From positions 20,407,714 through 20,471,713 of the forward strand of contig CM049320.1 of assembly GCA_026874595.1 (NCBI GenBank): a DNA stretch of 64,000 nucleotides, in the 5' to 3' direction. The translations under genes and the position numbers were made by a program. The stretch comes from Sipunculus nudus. Taxonomy: Eukaryota; Annelida; Sipuncula; Golfingiida; Sipunculidae. The notes beneath the pieces were generated by a model. It did not search any database, was not told where the DNA came from, and saw only the letters and a program-made list of their open reading frames with translations. This document shows positions 47,652 through 60,265 of this stretch, in pieces (within the stretch, counting starts at the first letter, position 1; every line of letters starts with the position of its first letter).

Positions 47652-48142
47652 ATTAATACAATATATGCATAACGTTATAATGGTCAACTAATCGAGAACA
47701 ACATTCATTGTGTCACATAACCTGTGGTAATTTTATAAATCCTTATAATTTTAGCTATATTTTAATTTCTTGTTTGGTTTACATAAGGTTTTAGGTATTT
47801 GGTGATAATACACTAAGTCGACAATACTTCAGGTGTCGCTTTTGCTTTATATACAGTATAAAGATTTAAAACATTCCAGGATAATGCATTAAATGTTCTT
47901 TCTTCATCCAAATAAATCCGGCCCACTTATGTAACTGTGATGTGTGTGTTGTTATACAGACGGTATCTGTCTTGTCCGAGTTTGTCCCACAGGCTTAACA
48001 CTGTCTTCCCTGTCTTTTTTTGCAACAAATTCCCAGGCTACGACTGTTCCGGGAACATTGATACCAACAGCGGGGAGAATGTTCAGACAGTTACCTTGTG
48101 TATCTGGCAAGTCCCTGGCAGCGGTACCTGACTTGTAAATTA
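46549..48142 (-). pseudogene. SP309-C: broken SP309 copy, exons 2-4
   Basis: Minus-strand exon remnants are exon 2 at 48142-47915, exon 3 at 47385-47145 and exon 4 at 46948-46549. Exon 3 is an intact 241 nt with good splice sites. Exon 2 is 228 nt: one extra A in the AAAAAA run after WEFVA shifts the frame, a TAA replaces the serine codon before VGxQ, and the donor is lost (CGGATT in place of CAGGTAGG). Exon 4 is 400 nt: one base is deleted in the GRGVL region, giving a stop 20-odd codons later. No signal-peptide exon is visible between 48142 and 50333. The lengths agree exactly with one insertion and one deletion relative to intact members. A non-functional copy is the simplest reading. Confidence 0.88.
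47609..47651. repeat. (CA)n-(TA)n microsatellite
   Basis: CA dinucleotides change to TA, in the intron-2 equivalent of SP309-C. Confidence 0.95.
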
Positions 48143-48210
48143 CTTTCAAACAAAGGTAGAATTATAAAATCGAAACTATGACTCACTGTTATCATGACAC
48201 ATAACCCAAA

Positions 48211-50333
48211 TGGACTATGTGATAAAACGCCGATAACCTCTCCTATATTTTTTCTAATATTTCAATTACATGTTAAACCTTCTGTACTTCATATTAAGCC
48301 ACAAATAAGCAGAATTTCTTTATGAACAACAAAGCATTCTTATTAAAAGCTGTTTTTATCTGTATGATTAATGCAATTATACTGCTATTGTTATAACCAA
48401 AAGGGAACTGGTAATATGGCAAGTGAAATATTAGGATAAAAGGGTAACGCATTCATATTTTAGTAACCATAAACATACGTAAGCTACAGTATTGCGCCAG
48501 ATATTCCAAAATCCTGGAAAACTTTTGAAACACAATGTCATGTTCAAAAAACCAAACTACCATAGGTTTAGACTGGACCAATATAAGAGATAGCCGCCTT
48601 CAAAATTCGAATACATTCTCAAAGTGTCGACTGTCGCCATCCCGTCACTTTCGGTTGTCACAGAATACAGGTCCCATTGGGTCTGTTTGTCTGGTATATA
48701 TTCCTTAGTTTGATTCTCCTTATTGGATTTACACAATTCTGTGATTATTCTGCTGACAAATGCTTATATGCTCCGCCTGTGTGGATCTCCCTCTCATCAG
48801 TACACACCTCCTCCTGCAATAATGAGTCCTTTACTTAAGTAAAAGTCTCCTTTCCATATGGTTCAGCCGTTTGTATTGGTCATAATATCTTATGTTGAGA
48901 CCTCTCCCTTTCTGGAAAGTACACCGCTGAACCAAGGGATATTGTATACATGTTTATTTGAAACGACGGTTGAGAGTAAGGGCCACACTAGGTAACTGTA
49001 AATGGGTTCTGATTTTGGTTTCCTAAAGAATAATTCGATGGATCACAAGCGACAAACTGACAAGCAGTTAGCCAGTGATATAGTTAGTGCCCAGATAGTT
49101 TATGTGAACTGTTAGAAAAAAAACAGAACTTTATTACAGGGGAATCTTTGCCTCAATGAAAACTTGTCCTGGTCTTCTCACCTGCCAGTATCCTTACTTT
49201 AGTGAGGACCAGGGACGCTGGGCCAGGTGTTGCTTGTGTGGTGCCTCATCATATTCAACCCTACCGTATCATTCGGAATATAAGTAAGCCCCTCCACTTG
49301 TAAATTTATTCTTGGGGAAAAATTCTCCAAAACTTATACTATTGTTGCCCTGTAAATGTTAGTTTGTTGATGTAGCCTGTCAAATTAAATACCGTTAATA
49401 ATCCAGGATAAGCCACAGGTGCAACCGGAGTCACATTTTTTTCTTGTTTTTATACTCCATCTGATATCTCATGCTCCATTCTATATTTGTAGATATAGCA
49501 ACATTACAGCAACGTTCATTCAATGAAAACTTGTTGGTAACTAATTGGCCAAACTAAGTTCAGTCAATTCAAATTCAACTTTTAGTTGGGTTTACTGTTT
49601 CTTTGCAGTATAGTATTCCTGGATAACCAAATCCCAATACAAAACCTGCTGTGGTCGAATTTGGAAGATACTGTCATGATTCTCAAATTAAGAGAATATT
49701 TGTAATAGTACATCTAGGTCAAACTGGGAAAGCAAATTTCTTCTCACCAGGAAAATTATAAATCTGGACAATAATTATGTATGCATACTGAAGGAAAGAC
49801 TACAGAAAATGCAAGTGATCAGCCAGGCCTTGTGCGCCTGTAGTCTAATTTTCCAATTTCCCATTTTACCACTTTAAGTTATGTGTACATAAATGGACAT
49901 CTCATCATTACAGAGCGTGTATAAATCATATGCCATATACATTTTACTTTTATTAACGTTCCCTTGATGCAATATTCTTTGTACCCATCAGTGTAAGACA
50001 TTTGATAATGTACAAGATTACTTGCTTGATAGAGTCACAAAGAGGCCTTTAATGCTTATTTCCCAACCGGTGTTCTCACTTCAAACACAATAAAGACACA
50101 CAGATATAATACATAGGAAGAAAAAAGTAACACCGTAACATCATATATATTGGGTAACTATGTCGCCACTGTCACAATTATTGTTTTCGCATTTTCACTA
50201 AAGTAAGTACTGCAAGGCAAACTGAACTAGGATATATGTGTCTTACACGATCGATGTTATGATCAATACAAGTTTATAAGGACATAGATATTTCCTATTT
50301 TTGCATTTGAATTCATGATCATGAATGATCATG
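48211..50333. other. Spacer between SP309-C and SP309-D, no gene seen
   Basis: Homology to the other copies stops about 70 nt upstream of SP309-C exon 2. I found no exon-1-like signal-peptide sequence and no other recognisable element here. Confidence 0.45.
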
Positions 50334-50640
50334 AGTAGAAGCAGTTGAATATGGCTTGAATACGAATTTCAATCATATTTATCTTTAAAAATTATAGTAA
50401 AAAAGCAATTTTAAATTAACGTATTTATACCCATCCAGCATTTAATGTTCAACTTGAGATAAATAACTTCACGGGAGATCGATTTACGTTCCTTTAATTT
50501 CAATCAATATTTACTACGGTCTGTTGTTAGCAATAATGCAAAACAGTATATTTATAAGTTTTATTGACAGTAAAGTACAATATTTAATAGACACACCTTT
50601 CAGTTAAGCAAAAGATTTCATTGTTGTAGTTCAGTCCATT
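50334..50640. repeat. 3' flank of SP309-D, near-identical to 46022-46335
   Basis: Counterpart of the SP309-C flank; both stretches begin GAGTAGAAGCAGTTGAATAT. Confidence 0.85.
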
Positions 50641-51889
50641 TCAAGCGATAAAAATGCAAGCAATATGAATAATCTGCACATTTGAATAATGCAGTATATA
50701 AAGAATAAAATATGTATAAATGTGAGTACATAATTGTCATGCATGTCGTCCGTTGTTCACTTCTAGTCACGTTTGCATGCAGTGTGTATCAGCTTTCTTA
50801 CGTTTTACATTGTTTCAGGGTATCCCTTTAAGATTAGCCAGTGATCCCTCTGAAGCTAAAATATTTACCAAGTGAACAGAATAAAGCCCCACTGCCGCTC
50901 CATGAGGCTGTATAATACGAATGTTGATTGTGGAGTTCATTCGCTCAGATTACTCAAGATCCGATTAACAGGTGAGTCCCCAGCGTATGTGCTCTTCAGC
51001 CAAATGATTCTCAAAGTGACAACGTCGATAAAAAACCCATCTTCCGTCTATCTCAGAAGAGACTGGGCAATAAACATAGACGTTGTCACATCCGATGCTT
51101 CTTGAGACACATTCACAAAGAAGTCGGGCAGAGGGAAAAGGTAGTCAAGCTTGACACTGAGTATTCCAGGAGGATGAGAAGGTACCTGGACGAATGTACC
51201 AGCCATGCTGCCCTCAGCAATGATTGGATCTGAAGGTACATAATGTAAAAAACTTTGGATTAAATAGGTTTGAAATGTCCTTAATTATCGTATAATCTGG
51301 CAAAGGAACATGACCAGAACATCATTTGCCACGACTTTACATTTAATAAAAAAGCACGTTTATTGATTTGTAAAAAGAAATTAAATAAAATAGCATATAG
51401 TTGATAAATAACTATTTAATAACCTCGTTTGATGTGAACCAAAATGGCATTGGTTAATTGGGGTTTCATGTTGTTAGTCACGGTATACCCTTAAGGGAGG
51501 TTAGAGTCATAGACAAGCTGTACATGAGAAGGTTCAGTCTTAAAGCCACAGCAGTCTCCATGTGTCAGTGGAATGATACCGGCACCATTAGCATTCATGC
51601 TGTGAACTCCGACCACCTGACCGACACGGGCCTCGTAACTCTCATTTTCGGGTATCGGGAACACCTTCAATCATATACGAACTAAGTGTGTTGTAATGTT
51701 TGTGTGTAATATGAACACTTCCAAGACATTATGCCTGGTAGTGTGTTTGAATGATATAAATGTGAAGTACATAATAACAGATAGCTATCCGACATATAAA
51801 ACAGTTTATTTTTATCGTGTTATACAGATCCAGGCCCTGTACATATGTTATACATTTAACAATATCAAACCGTTATTAGATTAATATAA

Positions 51890-51894
<5 letters not shown>

Positions 51895-51926
<32 letters not shown>
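51895..51926. repeat. (TA)n microsatellite in SP309-D intron 2
   Basis: TA dinucleotide tract at the position equivalent to the B and C intron-2 microsatellites. Confidence 0.9.
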
Positions 51927-51934
<8 letters not shown>

Positions 51935-53184
51935 TATAAATATAACCCGGCTTTGCGTTTTAATGACATACTAATATATTAGAAAATTCATTTTGTCACT
52001 TAACTTGTAATGAATGAATAAATCCTTATAATTTAAACTTTGTGATTAATCACGTGGTTTACAGATATGTTTAGGTATTTGGTAATATTACACTAAAGCG
52101 ACGATACTTCAGTTTTGTCTTTTGCTTTATGTATAAGATAAAGATTTAAGAACATTCCAGAATAACGGTAACTATTCTTTCTTCTTTTAAAATATAGAGT
52201 ACCTACCTGGCGGCCCACTGATGTGACTGTGATATATGTTTTATTATACAGACGGTATCTGTCTTGTCCGAGGTTATCCCACAGGCTTAATACTGTCTTC
52301 CCTGTCTTTTTTGCAACGAGTTCCCAGGCTACGACTGTGCCGGACACATTAATACCAACAGCGGGGAGAATGTTCAGAAAGTCGAGTTGTGTATCTGGCA
52401 AGTCCTTTGCAGCGGTACCTGACTTGTAAACTACTGTAAAGGTAGAGTTAATTAGTAGGAATAACGACTTATTGGTATTGTAACAATGGAGGCCTAAATA
52501 ATATGCACTCAGCCAACCCTCGTTTATGAACCAAGATCACGAAGGACACGATTTTTGACTCTCTGGAACACGTTTTATCGATGTCTCGACGCAATGGTTC
52601 CTAGCACAACAGGTCGTGATAATTTGATCAGTAATAATGACACAGTGAAGACCGTTTTAAACCAGATGCCTTGGATATATGATTATGATTCAATCTTTAA
52701 ATATTTCTTAAAATACTTAAATGGTAACCGAAATGGTTCGACCTTGCCCACAGGATCCCCTTTGCCCACTCTTTGATAGGTTAATATTATTAGATGATAT
52801 ATATATATAATGGCGTAAACAAATATATATATATAATCATTATTTACTAAGGACAAGTTACAGAAATCAACTTAATTTATTTTAAAATAATTCATTAATT
52901 AGAAACGTTCAATTTAGGGAAAAAAATCTGTAATTCTACCAACTTGCATACGTTGTAACTTCGCTAGAGTCCTGCATTATTTAAAGAGGTTTGAAAAAAC
53001 GAGGTCATGCAATGCATATACCTCGTATGTCTGTGAATGCATTTAAAAAGTCAGGTCTATCAATCCAATCTTGCTCCTCCATAATGCATGACTATTATAT
53101 GCTGTAAGGCGTTTTATAGACGCCGAATTACTTGACCTTTTGCATCACATACAGCAATAGCAGTTAAATGACCTAATGGCGGAG

Positions 53185-53600
53185 ACGGCGTCTGATAACA
53201 GACGTACCAGGGTCAGTTGCCATTTACATAATTTTACTTGTGTATACATCGAAAGGCAATCATTACTTAGATCATACATATGTTTACATATGATTCGAGG
53301 CTTCCCTCCTGATTGCCTGACCTTTGACGCACAATCGTCCGATTAGAAAAACATCAGGGTATAGGACCTAGAGAATCAAAATGTCGGATGTCTCAAACAA
53401 ACCACTCAGTGTTGGGAACACTGCGCAAACAACAGACTTATGTTTAACAAAAATAAGATGATCAATCAACACGATTTTAAATCACATAATACGATATTAA
53501 AAAAAATGAATTTATCATATCCATTCCAAATTTAATACATATCATGTCCCTTTTAAAGGCTCCAAACTCAGGGCTTTCCCCACATTCTTGACTAAGCATT
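53185..53600. other. Insertion in SP309-D intron 1 relative to SP309-B
   Basis: B runs from AATGGCGGCACATTC directly to TTCGAATTTATATGATTTAT. D carries about 400 extra bases between the corresponding points. No coding features or clear terminal repeats are visible. Confidence 0.5.
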
Positions 53601-53903
53601 CCGGACACATCCGAATTTATATGATTTATATGACACATAGTTTGCAAATGTTCGAATTTTTACGAAAGCCGAACTAATGAATTGTCTGCGAATATGCTTT
53701 GACATTAATAATTAGGCGAATGTGGTTCCATAAAGCAGTCACACTTTTCCGGATAAATAAAACGAATATAATATCTAATTGAATCGGACAAACAGCTATT
53801 TTAGTAAAACACTATTAATTGTGTGTTTTATATGAAATTCACCTTCCATTGAAATCGACATTTGTATTGCCATGTTCACACTCAACAGTTCCAGAATCTT
53901 CAT

Positions 53904-56129
53904 TCTGAAGGCGAAGTTGCTTTTTAAATCAAAGCCAGCAGGTTTTACGCTGACCCTGGCAGGTAGTGCATTTGTTTTTATCCTAACTACGGCAATAGGA
54001 AATCCATTGTCATTTTAACAATGCAACTGGTTTCACCAATCGTCATGAAATGACTTGGGATTTTCTCAGGGGAATTCAGTTGAGAGGACTCCTTTGTTTA
54101 AACATAAACTGTCAACACTGTTAATGCCGGCAAATGTGGCGTGTTCAATCGCTTAAATGCATCATTCATTCGTTTGCCCAGTAAAAGTCAGTCAGCGACT
54201 CAGCCGTGTGTCACACAATACAACGTGTATAGAGCCCACAATAAAAAAACATTTACACTGAAGAGCCTTGCGTGTAGACAAAGGAATGATTACTTGATAA
54301 TGCCTAGCCAAAGGTAATTGTGTGTTGTGTTATGGTTGTTCTCCTTGGTGAAGAACAAAATATTTTTTTTGCAAAGAAACTTATGTTAACAAAATAAATA
54401 AATAACATTCAATTATCTGAGGAAACGCAATTTTCGCCACCGGGGCTAAATCGATATTTTTTTGGGTGTATGTCTAGCCTGATCGCTTTATGAAGTACCT
54501 TCAAATTATTTCCCCGACAGTGGAATATTCGTTTCTTCTGTGCAAAATTTTCTCAATCTAGACACGTATAAACTACTTTTGAACGTTAAGAATATTCTTG
54601 TGCTTAGCGCGTGTGATGGCCAGTTCTTCGCCTCTTTAGAGGATATATCTAACTGATGAGAGTAAAAGATCGATTAGACTGGTCGATTTTAGAGTATGTG
54701 ACAATAAATCTCTTCTGTTTGTCTTTCAAGCTAGTCAGATGAATTATTATTTCTGTTTCTTCTCATAAATGTCGCTAAAAACTTGTGTTATTGTCCGAAA
54801 TACTGTCGTGAGAAAATACTATTTCCGAAGAGTTTTTTTTTCATTCTGGCTGGCTAACTTAAATATCATGTAACATAAAGCCCTTCAATAATCCTATTTT
54901 GTTTTCTCTCTTCTGCTTTAGTTTTCTAAATAAAACCTGGTCAAGCTTGTGCATATTAAAGTCAAGAAGCAAGGTGCAGTAATCAGGATATCTTTTATTT
55001 AGCTGATAGACATAAGATCCCTGGTCACAGTGTCACCTATCAAACAAAAAACACATATATTGCGGAAATATATTTTATCCAGACGGCATATTTATGGTTT
55101 CATGCACACCCCTCGGTTAAGTTAATTTAAAGTCACCTTTCACTTAATGAAAACATGATTATGTCAGCAACGCATCTTAGTGACAGGGTAGTTATAAAAA
55201 TGATCTATTACATAACAAATGAATCTTTAAAGAGTTTCAGACGTTAAAAGGACCATCTTCTTCGATATTGGTGTATATTGTTTATTTCAGCGAAACAAAT
55301 CTACAATAAATATTATCATTCTTAAACCAACATACGTTATCTGGAACATATAATTTGTGCAAGTAAAACGTTGGTGGGAAAGTAAAAGTTTATTTGGACA
55401 GTGGATTAATATAGTTTTTGGAATGAAGGTCACAGTACTATAAGGTAACACGAAGGGGAAGTGGTTTTTACTCCCTATTGCTACAATAATTTTGCAAATA
55501 ATACAGGGCCGATTTTAAATGCGTGCCCAAGTGAAGAAGAAACTAGTTGTAACAGTTACTTTAGCGCTTCCGTAGAGGAAACCACTGTCTCATAACAAAG
55601 GCTACTACAAGGTTAGGTTACGGAAAGGAATCTATAGTCAAGCACCCCAGTTAGCCTCATCAGTTAATAGAAGGCATATATTGATGAGGGAGAATATAAA
55701 TGTACAGCTTTGTGAGTAAATTCAAGTTTGCAACTGCACAATGAAAACTTAAAACATAGGTCATCAAGCTAGTCAAAGGGAATTAAATGATGGTATTTTG
55801 TTAAATAACACCTGCTCTCTAATTCTTGTCAACCGTAGCTTTGAAACACCGTTTATTAAACAATGAATAATTCCGATATCAATTTTATAAGGTTATTCTA
55901 CCAAAACTCTCATGTAAGAATACAATTTTAGATTTGAATAACATAATATCTTCAAAAACTGTATCTAATTCTTCGTCTTTCCGGGTTTTATGTATTTTTT
56001 ATCTTTATAACCGAATTCATTCAAATAACAGTTCAAAAGGCTATATGCGTCATTCACGAAACCACCATATGTTTACATGATTTCGCCAATCATTTAATAC
56101 GATTTTTAATGTAAACCTTTTTTTTTAAT
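53904..56129. other. Upstream flank of SP309-D, duplicate of 36106-38464
   Basis: Non-coding sequence collinear with the SP309-B flank, with indels. No gene is recognised. Confidence 0.7.
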
Positions 56130-56312
56130 TTCATATGGATTGTTTAGATAATTATAATAACAACACTTTCAATGAGTCAGATGGTCGAGTGCTGCAGGCT
56201 GTAGGGAAAGAGGAAACCAAGGGACTGGAAGAAAACCGCCAACTTTGGATTGGGCACCCGTAAAGGCCAAGTTGGGAATCGAACCCGGCCGGGCAGCGGA
56301 GAGAGCCGAGCG
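56130..56312 (-). repeat. SINE-like repeat, copy 3
   Basis: It starts with ATGGATTGTTTAGATAATTATAATAACAA and contains GAGGAAACCAAGGGACTGG. GGGAATCGAACCCGG gives an excellent minus-strand B box, GGTTCGATTCC. It is orthologous within the duplication to 38465-38660. Confidence 0.55.
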
Positions 56313-57009
56313 TTTTTCTACTCTATTGTGTTAGATAATACATGTGATATGCAAACTTTTACGTTAGTGGTATATTTACCTGATACAATATTAGATAATG
56401 TTTAAAAGTGTGATATTTTCCTATTTACAAACGATTTACTTATGTTTTAGGCCTATATGTCCCTACCCTGTAAGTTTATTACATGATATGCAAAACCTGC
56501 TAGCACTTTCAGCTGCAATATTGCCTGCATGCATAACTCGAGGTGAATATCGATCGCTCAAATTGATTAGAAACAACAGCTGTAATGTTATCTCTCGCCT
56601 GTGCTTCAAAGACCATTACGTATTGATAAAACTGTGTGCTGTGCATAAAAATGTGGACGACAAGAAAAACGAGCACTCAGCACTAAATGGATTCTAGGTC
56701 CCATATTCACTGTAAAATAGATAACCCAAGGGAATAATATGGCGACGGTTTCTTTTCCGACATAATGACAAATACACTGTAAAATAAATATCTCAAGGGA
56801 ATAACGTTGCAATATAAGAACAATCTATATGAAGAAACTAGAACAAAACAAAAACACTGCTCACCTGTATTCGAAAAATGAAATATGGATTTTCTGAGAG
56901 AGAGTTTGCGTGCCTAAGTGTAAAGCTTTTGAAAATAAAAACAAATTTACCTCAGCAAGTAAAAGCAAGCAGACAAAAATGGTATGACTAGTTTTAGGAC
57001 AACCTTGCT

Positions 57010-57310
57010 CCAATAGGTGAACTATTAACAATATTTCAACATTTAAATTCCAATGGGTCAATCTGTCAACAGAATGACAAAATGTGAACTCCAAAAACTC
57101 TAAATGTTAAGTAAGTGTAAACATTTTAACTTCAGTAGGTCAAAATGTTACAAATTTTCAACATTTTAACCTCAATAGGTCAAACGGTTAACAGAATGTC
57201 CAAATGGTAACTCCAATAGGTCTAAGTGTTAGCGAAGGGTCAGAATGCTTACTCCGATAGATTGAAATGTAATCCAAAATTTCAACATTTGAAATCCAAT
57301 AGGTCTAAGC
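57010..57310. repeat. About 42-bp degenerate tandem repeat, AATAGGTCAAAxxGTTAAC type
   Basis: Six to seven degenerate units, related to 41340-41475. It marks the right end of the B/D homologous flank. Confidence 0.7.
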
Positions 57311-57344
57311 AATTCCAAAAGGTTAAAATTTTAATAAAGCTATA

Positions 57345-58184
57345 CAAAGTGTCTCAAAAATTGTTTTGCTTTTAATAAATGGTGCAAAACACCTCATACA
57401 AACATGATCATTGTATTTAGTTTATTTGAACGTTGCCAAGCAATATCATAAATACGTTGTTTTGCAAATCTGGAAGAAATTCATTTTATTTCATGAATTT
57501 TGAACATTAAATCCATCGAATAATATGTATGTAGGTACCGGTATTAGGGTCATAAAAAGAAATGTTGGATTTTCCATTTCATAGTCATTTCATTAACCTA
57601 GTCTTGTAATAAAGTATATCATATAAACACTATATAAGCCTTAAAGTTAATTATTGCAGATTACTATATGCAGACATGCATTACGTGACCATATCTCCAT
57701 TTATTCGAGGAAATTTTGAGATTTGTTTGTAAGTCGCCCTGCTTTAAATTAATTTATCCTATTCAAGTCGTTGTAGGTTGATCAAACACATAATTCAAGC
57801 GAAACACAGGCCACTTACAGCCCAATCGTTCTCACAAATTTCACACAAATGCAATCATTTACCATTAAGGGGAACAAATTATTGAATACGCAAAATAACT
57901 ACTAATAGTGAATTTCACTACAATATTCTATTAACACGTGTGGCCGTTGTACCCATCTGTGCACGTGTGTGTGTGTGTGTGACAAGAAATAAAAAACTAT
58001 TCACAACTGATATTTATGTGACTTTTATGCGAGTGAGCAAAAGAAATCACTTAAACATGTAAAGAGTAGTAAATCCCGAGGAGAAATGTTAATACACGAA
58101 ATATCCGGGTGCCTTGATTACAAAAGCTCAGTGTTTAAAGAACAAAATTTGACTGGCAAACCAGGATGAGGATGAATGCTAAGA
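57345..58184. other. Intergenic, no gene seen
   Basis: AT-rich sequence with a short (GT)n tract near 57966-57980. No recognisable features. Confidence 0.4.
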
Positions 58185-58785
58185 TGCCTGAATGACGCCG
58201 CCACCATATGTGTTCGTGACATGAAGGCGGACCACTAGGTTGTTATGGGCCTGTGCTTCTTGTTATCAGGTATGGTAAACACCTTAGTGAGATATATAGG
58301 GCTACATGTTCTTTACGCATGAAATGGGAACCTGTTGTATAGCATTATTCCCTTATGGCCTATTCATTTACATTCAGTATTAACAAAATCCACTTTGTCA
58401 TGTACATAATGTGAAATAAACAATAACATCTCTTCCACCTTTTTTCTAACTATAATATTGAAATGCACAGGAATAACTACATAATCTCCATAGAAAACCT
58501 GTCAAATGGATAAATCAAAACAATACTCAATTCTTATTGTTGTTATCTGAGAAAGACTATTTAACGAAATTATAAAATATACAAGGTTCATGATGAAGTA
58601 ACAAAAGTAATTGTTTTTTTTTAATACTAAGGTAAACGTTAACTGTTAATGGTAAGTAAACAAAACACCTCATACAAATTTCTTACCTGACGCCCTACGT
58701 GTTTCAACGTAATGTATGTTTTTAACCCACAGTGTAATCACTATCGTCCATGTCTTCTTTGCAACAAACTCACAGGCCACGACCA
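58185..58785 (-). pseudogene. SP309 relic: parts of exons 2 and 3
   Basis: A minus-strand remnant of exon 2 at 58785-58687 keeps VVAxEFVAKKT, a TLW and a donor GTAAG. A remnant of exon 3 at 58282-58185 keeps its acceptor and VFTIPDN, but then runs into TAG and out of frame in the VGVH/GGG region. The 404-nt intron between them is like the 497-nt intron of SP309-A. The 5' half of exon 2 and the 3' half of exon 3 are missing, and no exon 1 or 4 was found. It is the most distal detectable member of the array. Confidence 0.75.
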
Positions 58786-60231
58786 GGATTTAACCAAACT
58801 GCTTTTACTCCTACAATAATCAAAAAACTTAAACTAGTGAAAAAGAGCTTTACCGTTAAAAGAGCTCATAATAGTTTGTACGTCAATATTGTTGAGTGCC
58901 GCTGGGGCGGGAGTGGGGGTACAAGAGTTGACCAGAGTTTTTCCATCACTTGTCACTTGTTGATGACATCCGAACCGCTGTCAGTTGTTAATCGAGTAAA
59001 AAATGGCTAATGAAAATGAACTTAAATTCAGACAAACATTTGTTTGAAGAATGAAAAATGTCACAAGTTCTTGCTTATTGTGTCTAAATGAGTGTTGATG
59101 CTTTAAATCGAACTGAAGTTCATTGATCCTTCTTACAGCAGAAAAAAAAATTAATTCATTTGTAAGTAAATGTTTAAGTGCATCAATCATTGTTACAGCA
59201 GCAAACAAAACTGATTTTCGCCCGAAAAAAAATTGTTTTGTCATTCAGCAGTAACATAAATACCAATAAAAAATATTAGTCATTTCATGAAATAACTGAG
59301 ACATAAAACGAGGCATTACAAGTAATGCCTAGAAATTTTAATCATTCTACTGTTGACTTGAAGGTCAGAGTGATCTATATCTGGTCCAGTCAGGTCAGCC
59401 CATTTTGTGGCGTCAAAAATAGGAAAGGACTGATTAATGCGGGACAGCAGAGCATGTAAAAAAATGAGGTATACATTATTTACAGCAGGTAGCTGGTAGG
59501 GAAAAATTAACAAATAAAAATTAAATGGCAGTGTTGGCTTATGTAGTTGATGTGGAGGGACTAAAAGATGTACATGTGTTTCTGCGAAACTGCTCATCAG
59601 GTTGCAACATCTCTGCCATTTGACATGAGATACACAGCCCCCTAATTTCCTTGAACAACATAACAATGCAGGAGTTTAGCTTGATCTGGAAGCCAAATAT
59701 GATGCCAGACATTAACATGATCAATTTGTATGATAAAATATGCACTAGAATGCATTTTTTAATGTATGCTTGCCCCTGTTGTGGCCCAGGAGTTGTCTTT
59801 GTGGACTGTCATGATGGGAAATGACAACTCAGATCATAACACGAAACACGGAAGGACAATTTGCTCTACTGACATGAAAGCATTATAGGCCTACTGATCT
59901 GAAAGTTAAGTTACTCTTTTATCTTTTGGTGTCCTCCAATCAACTTGCAAACCTTTATATTTTATATACGGCATTAAATGAGAGAAAACGTTTGCCATTC
60001 TGCTTTTGGCAAACTAGTATGAGACATGTCGTATTCATAATCTGATATATCGCAAAGGCGAATTTAACGTTATTGGTTAAAAATATGATATAGGAATCAG
60101 GATTTCAATAACCTTATAATATATATATATAAGGTCCTAAGTAATAATGCTCAACGTTACATAAATTAATTATCAACGTTACATAAATTAATAAAGGAAA
60201 TGATATGATATATACATATATATATTAAATA

Positions 60232-60265
<34 letters not shown>

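Larger units (their letters stand above)
50857..53903 (-). pseudogene. SP309-D: broken SP309 copy with all four exons
   Basis: Minus-strand exons are 53903-53843 (61 nt), 52433-52207 (227), 51664-51424 (241) and 51229-50857 (373). Exons 1 and 2 are intact and close to SP309-B (MKILELLSV..., SLWDNLGQDRY). Exon 3 keeps its length and splice sites but has TAA for a leucine codon in the LPLGY motif. Exon 4 has a 27-nt in-frame deletion after its start, a 1-nt deletion in NVSVRDTG, a TAC to TAA change in the CGFSCY region, and a changed terminal stop (TTA); 401 minus 28 equals the observed 373. A product ending in exon 3 (about 140 residues) is conceivable but would be subject to nonsense-mediated decay. 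The flanks match SP309-B over several kb. Confidence 0.88.

Noticed and set aside
59316-59745. Minus-strand frames (116 and 68 aa) with a VRGL/MAEML-like and FNFYL...LPAVNN-like character, possibly a hAT-type transposase relic
   Set aside because: Two overlapping frames, no catalytic motif and no terminal repeats; the resemblance is too weak to annotate.
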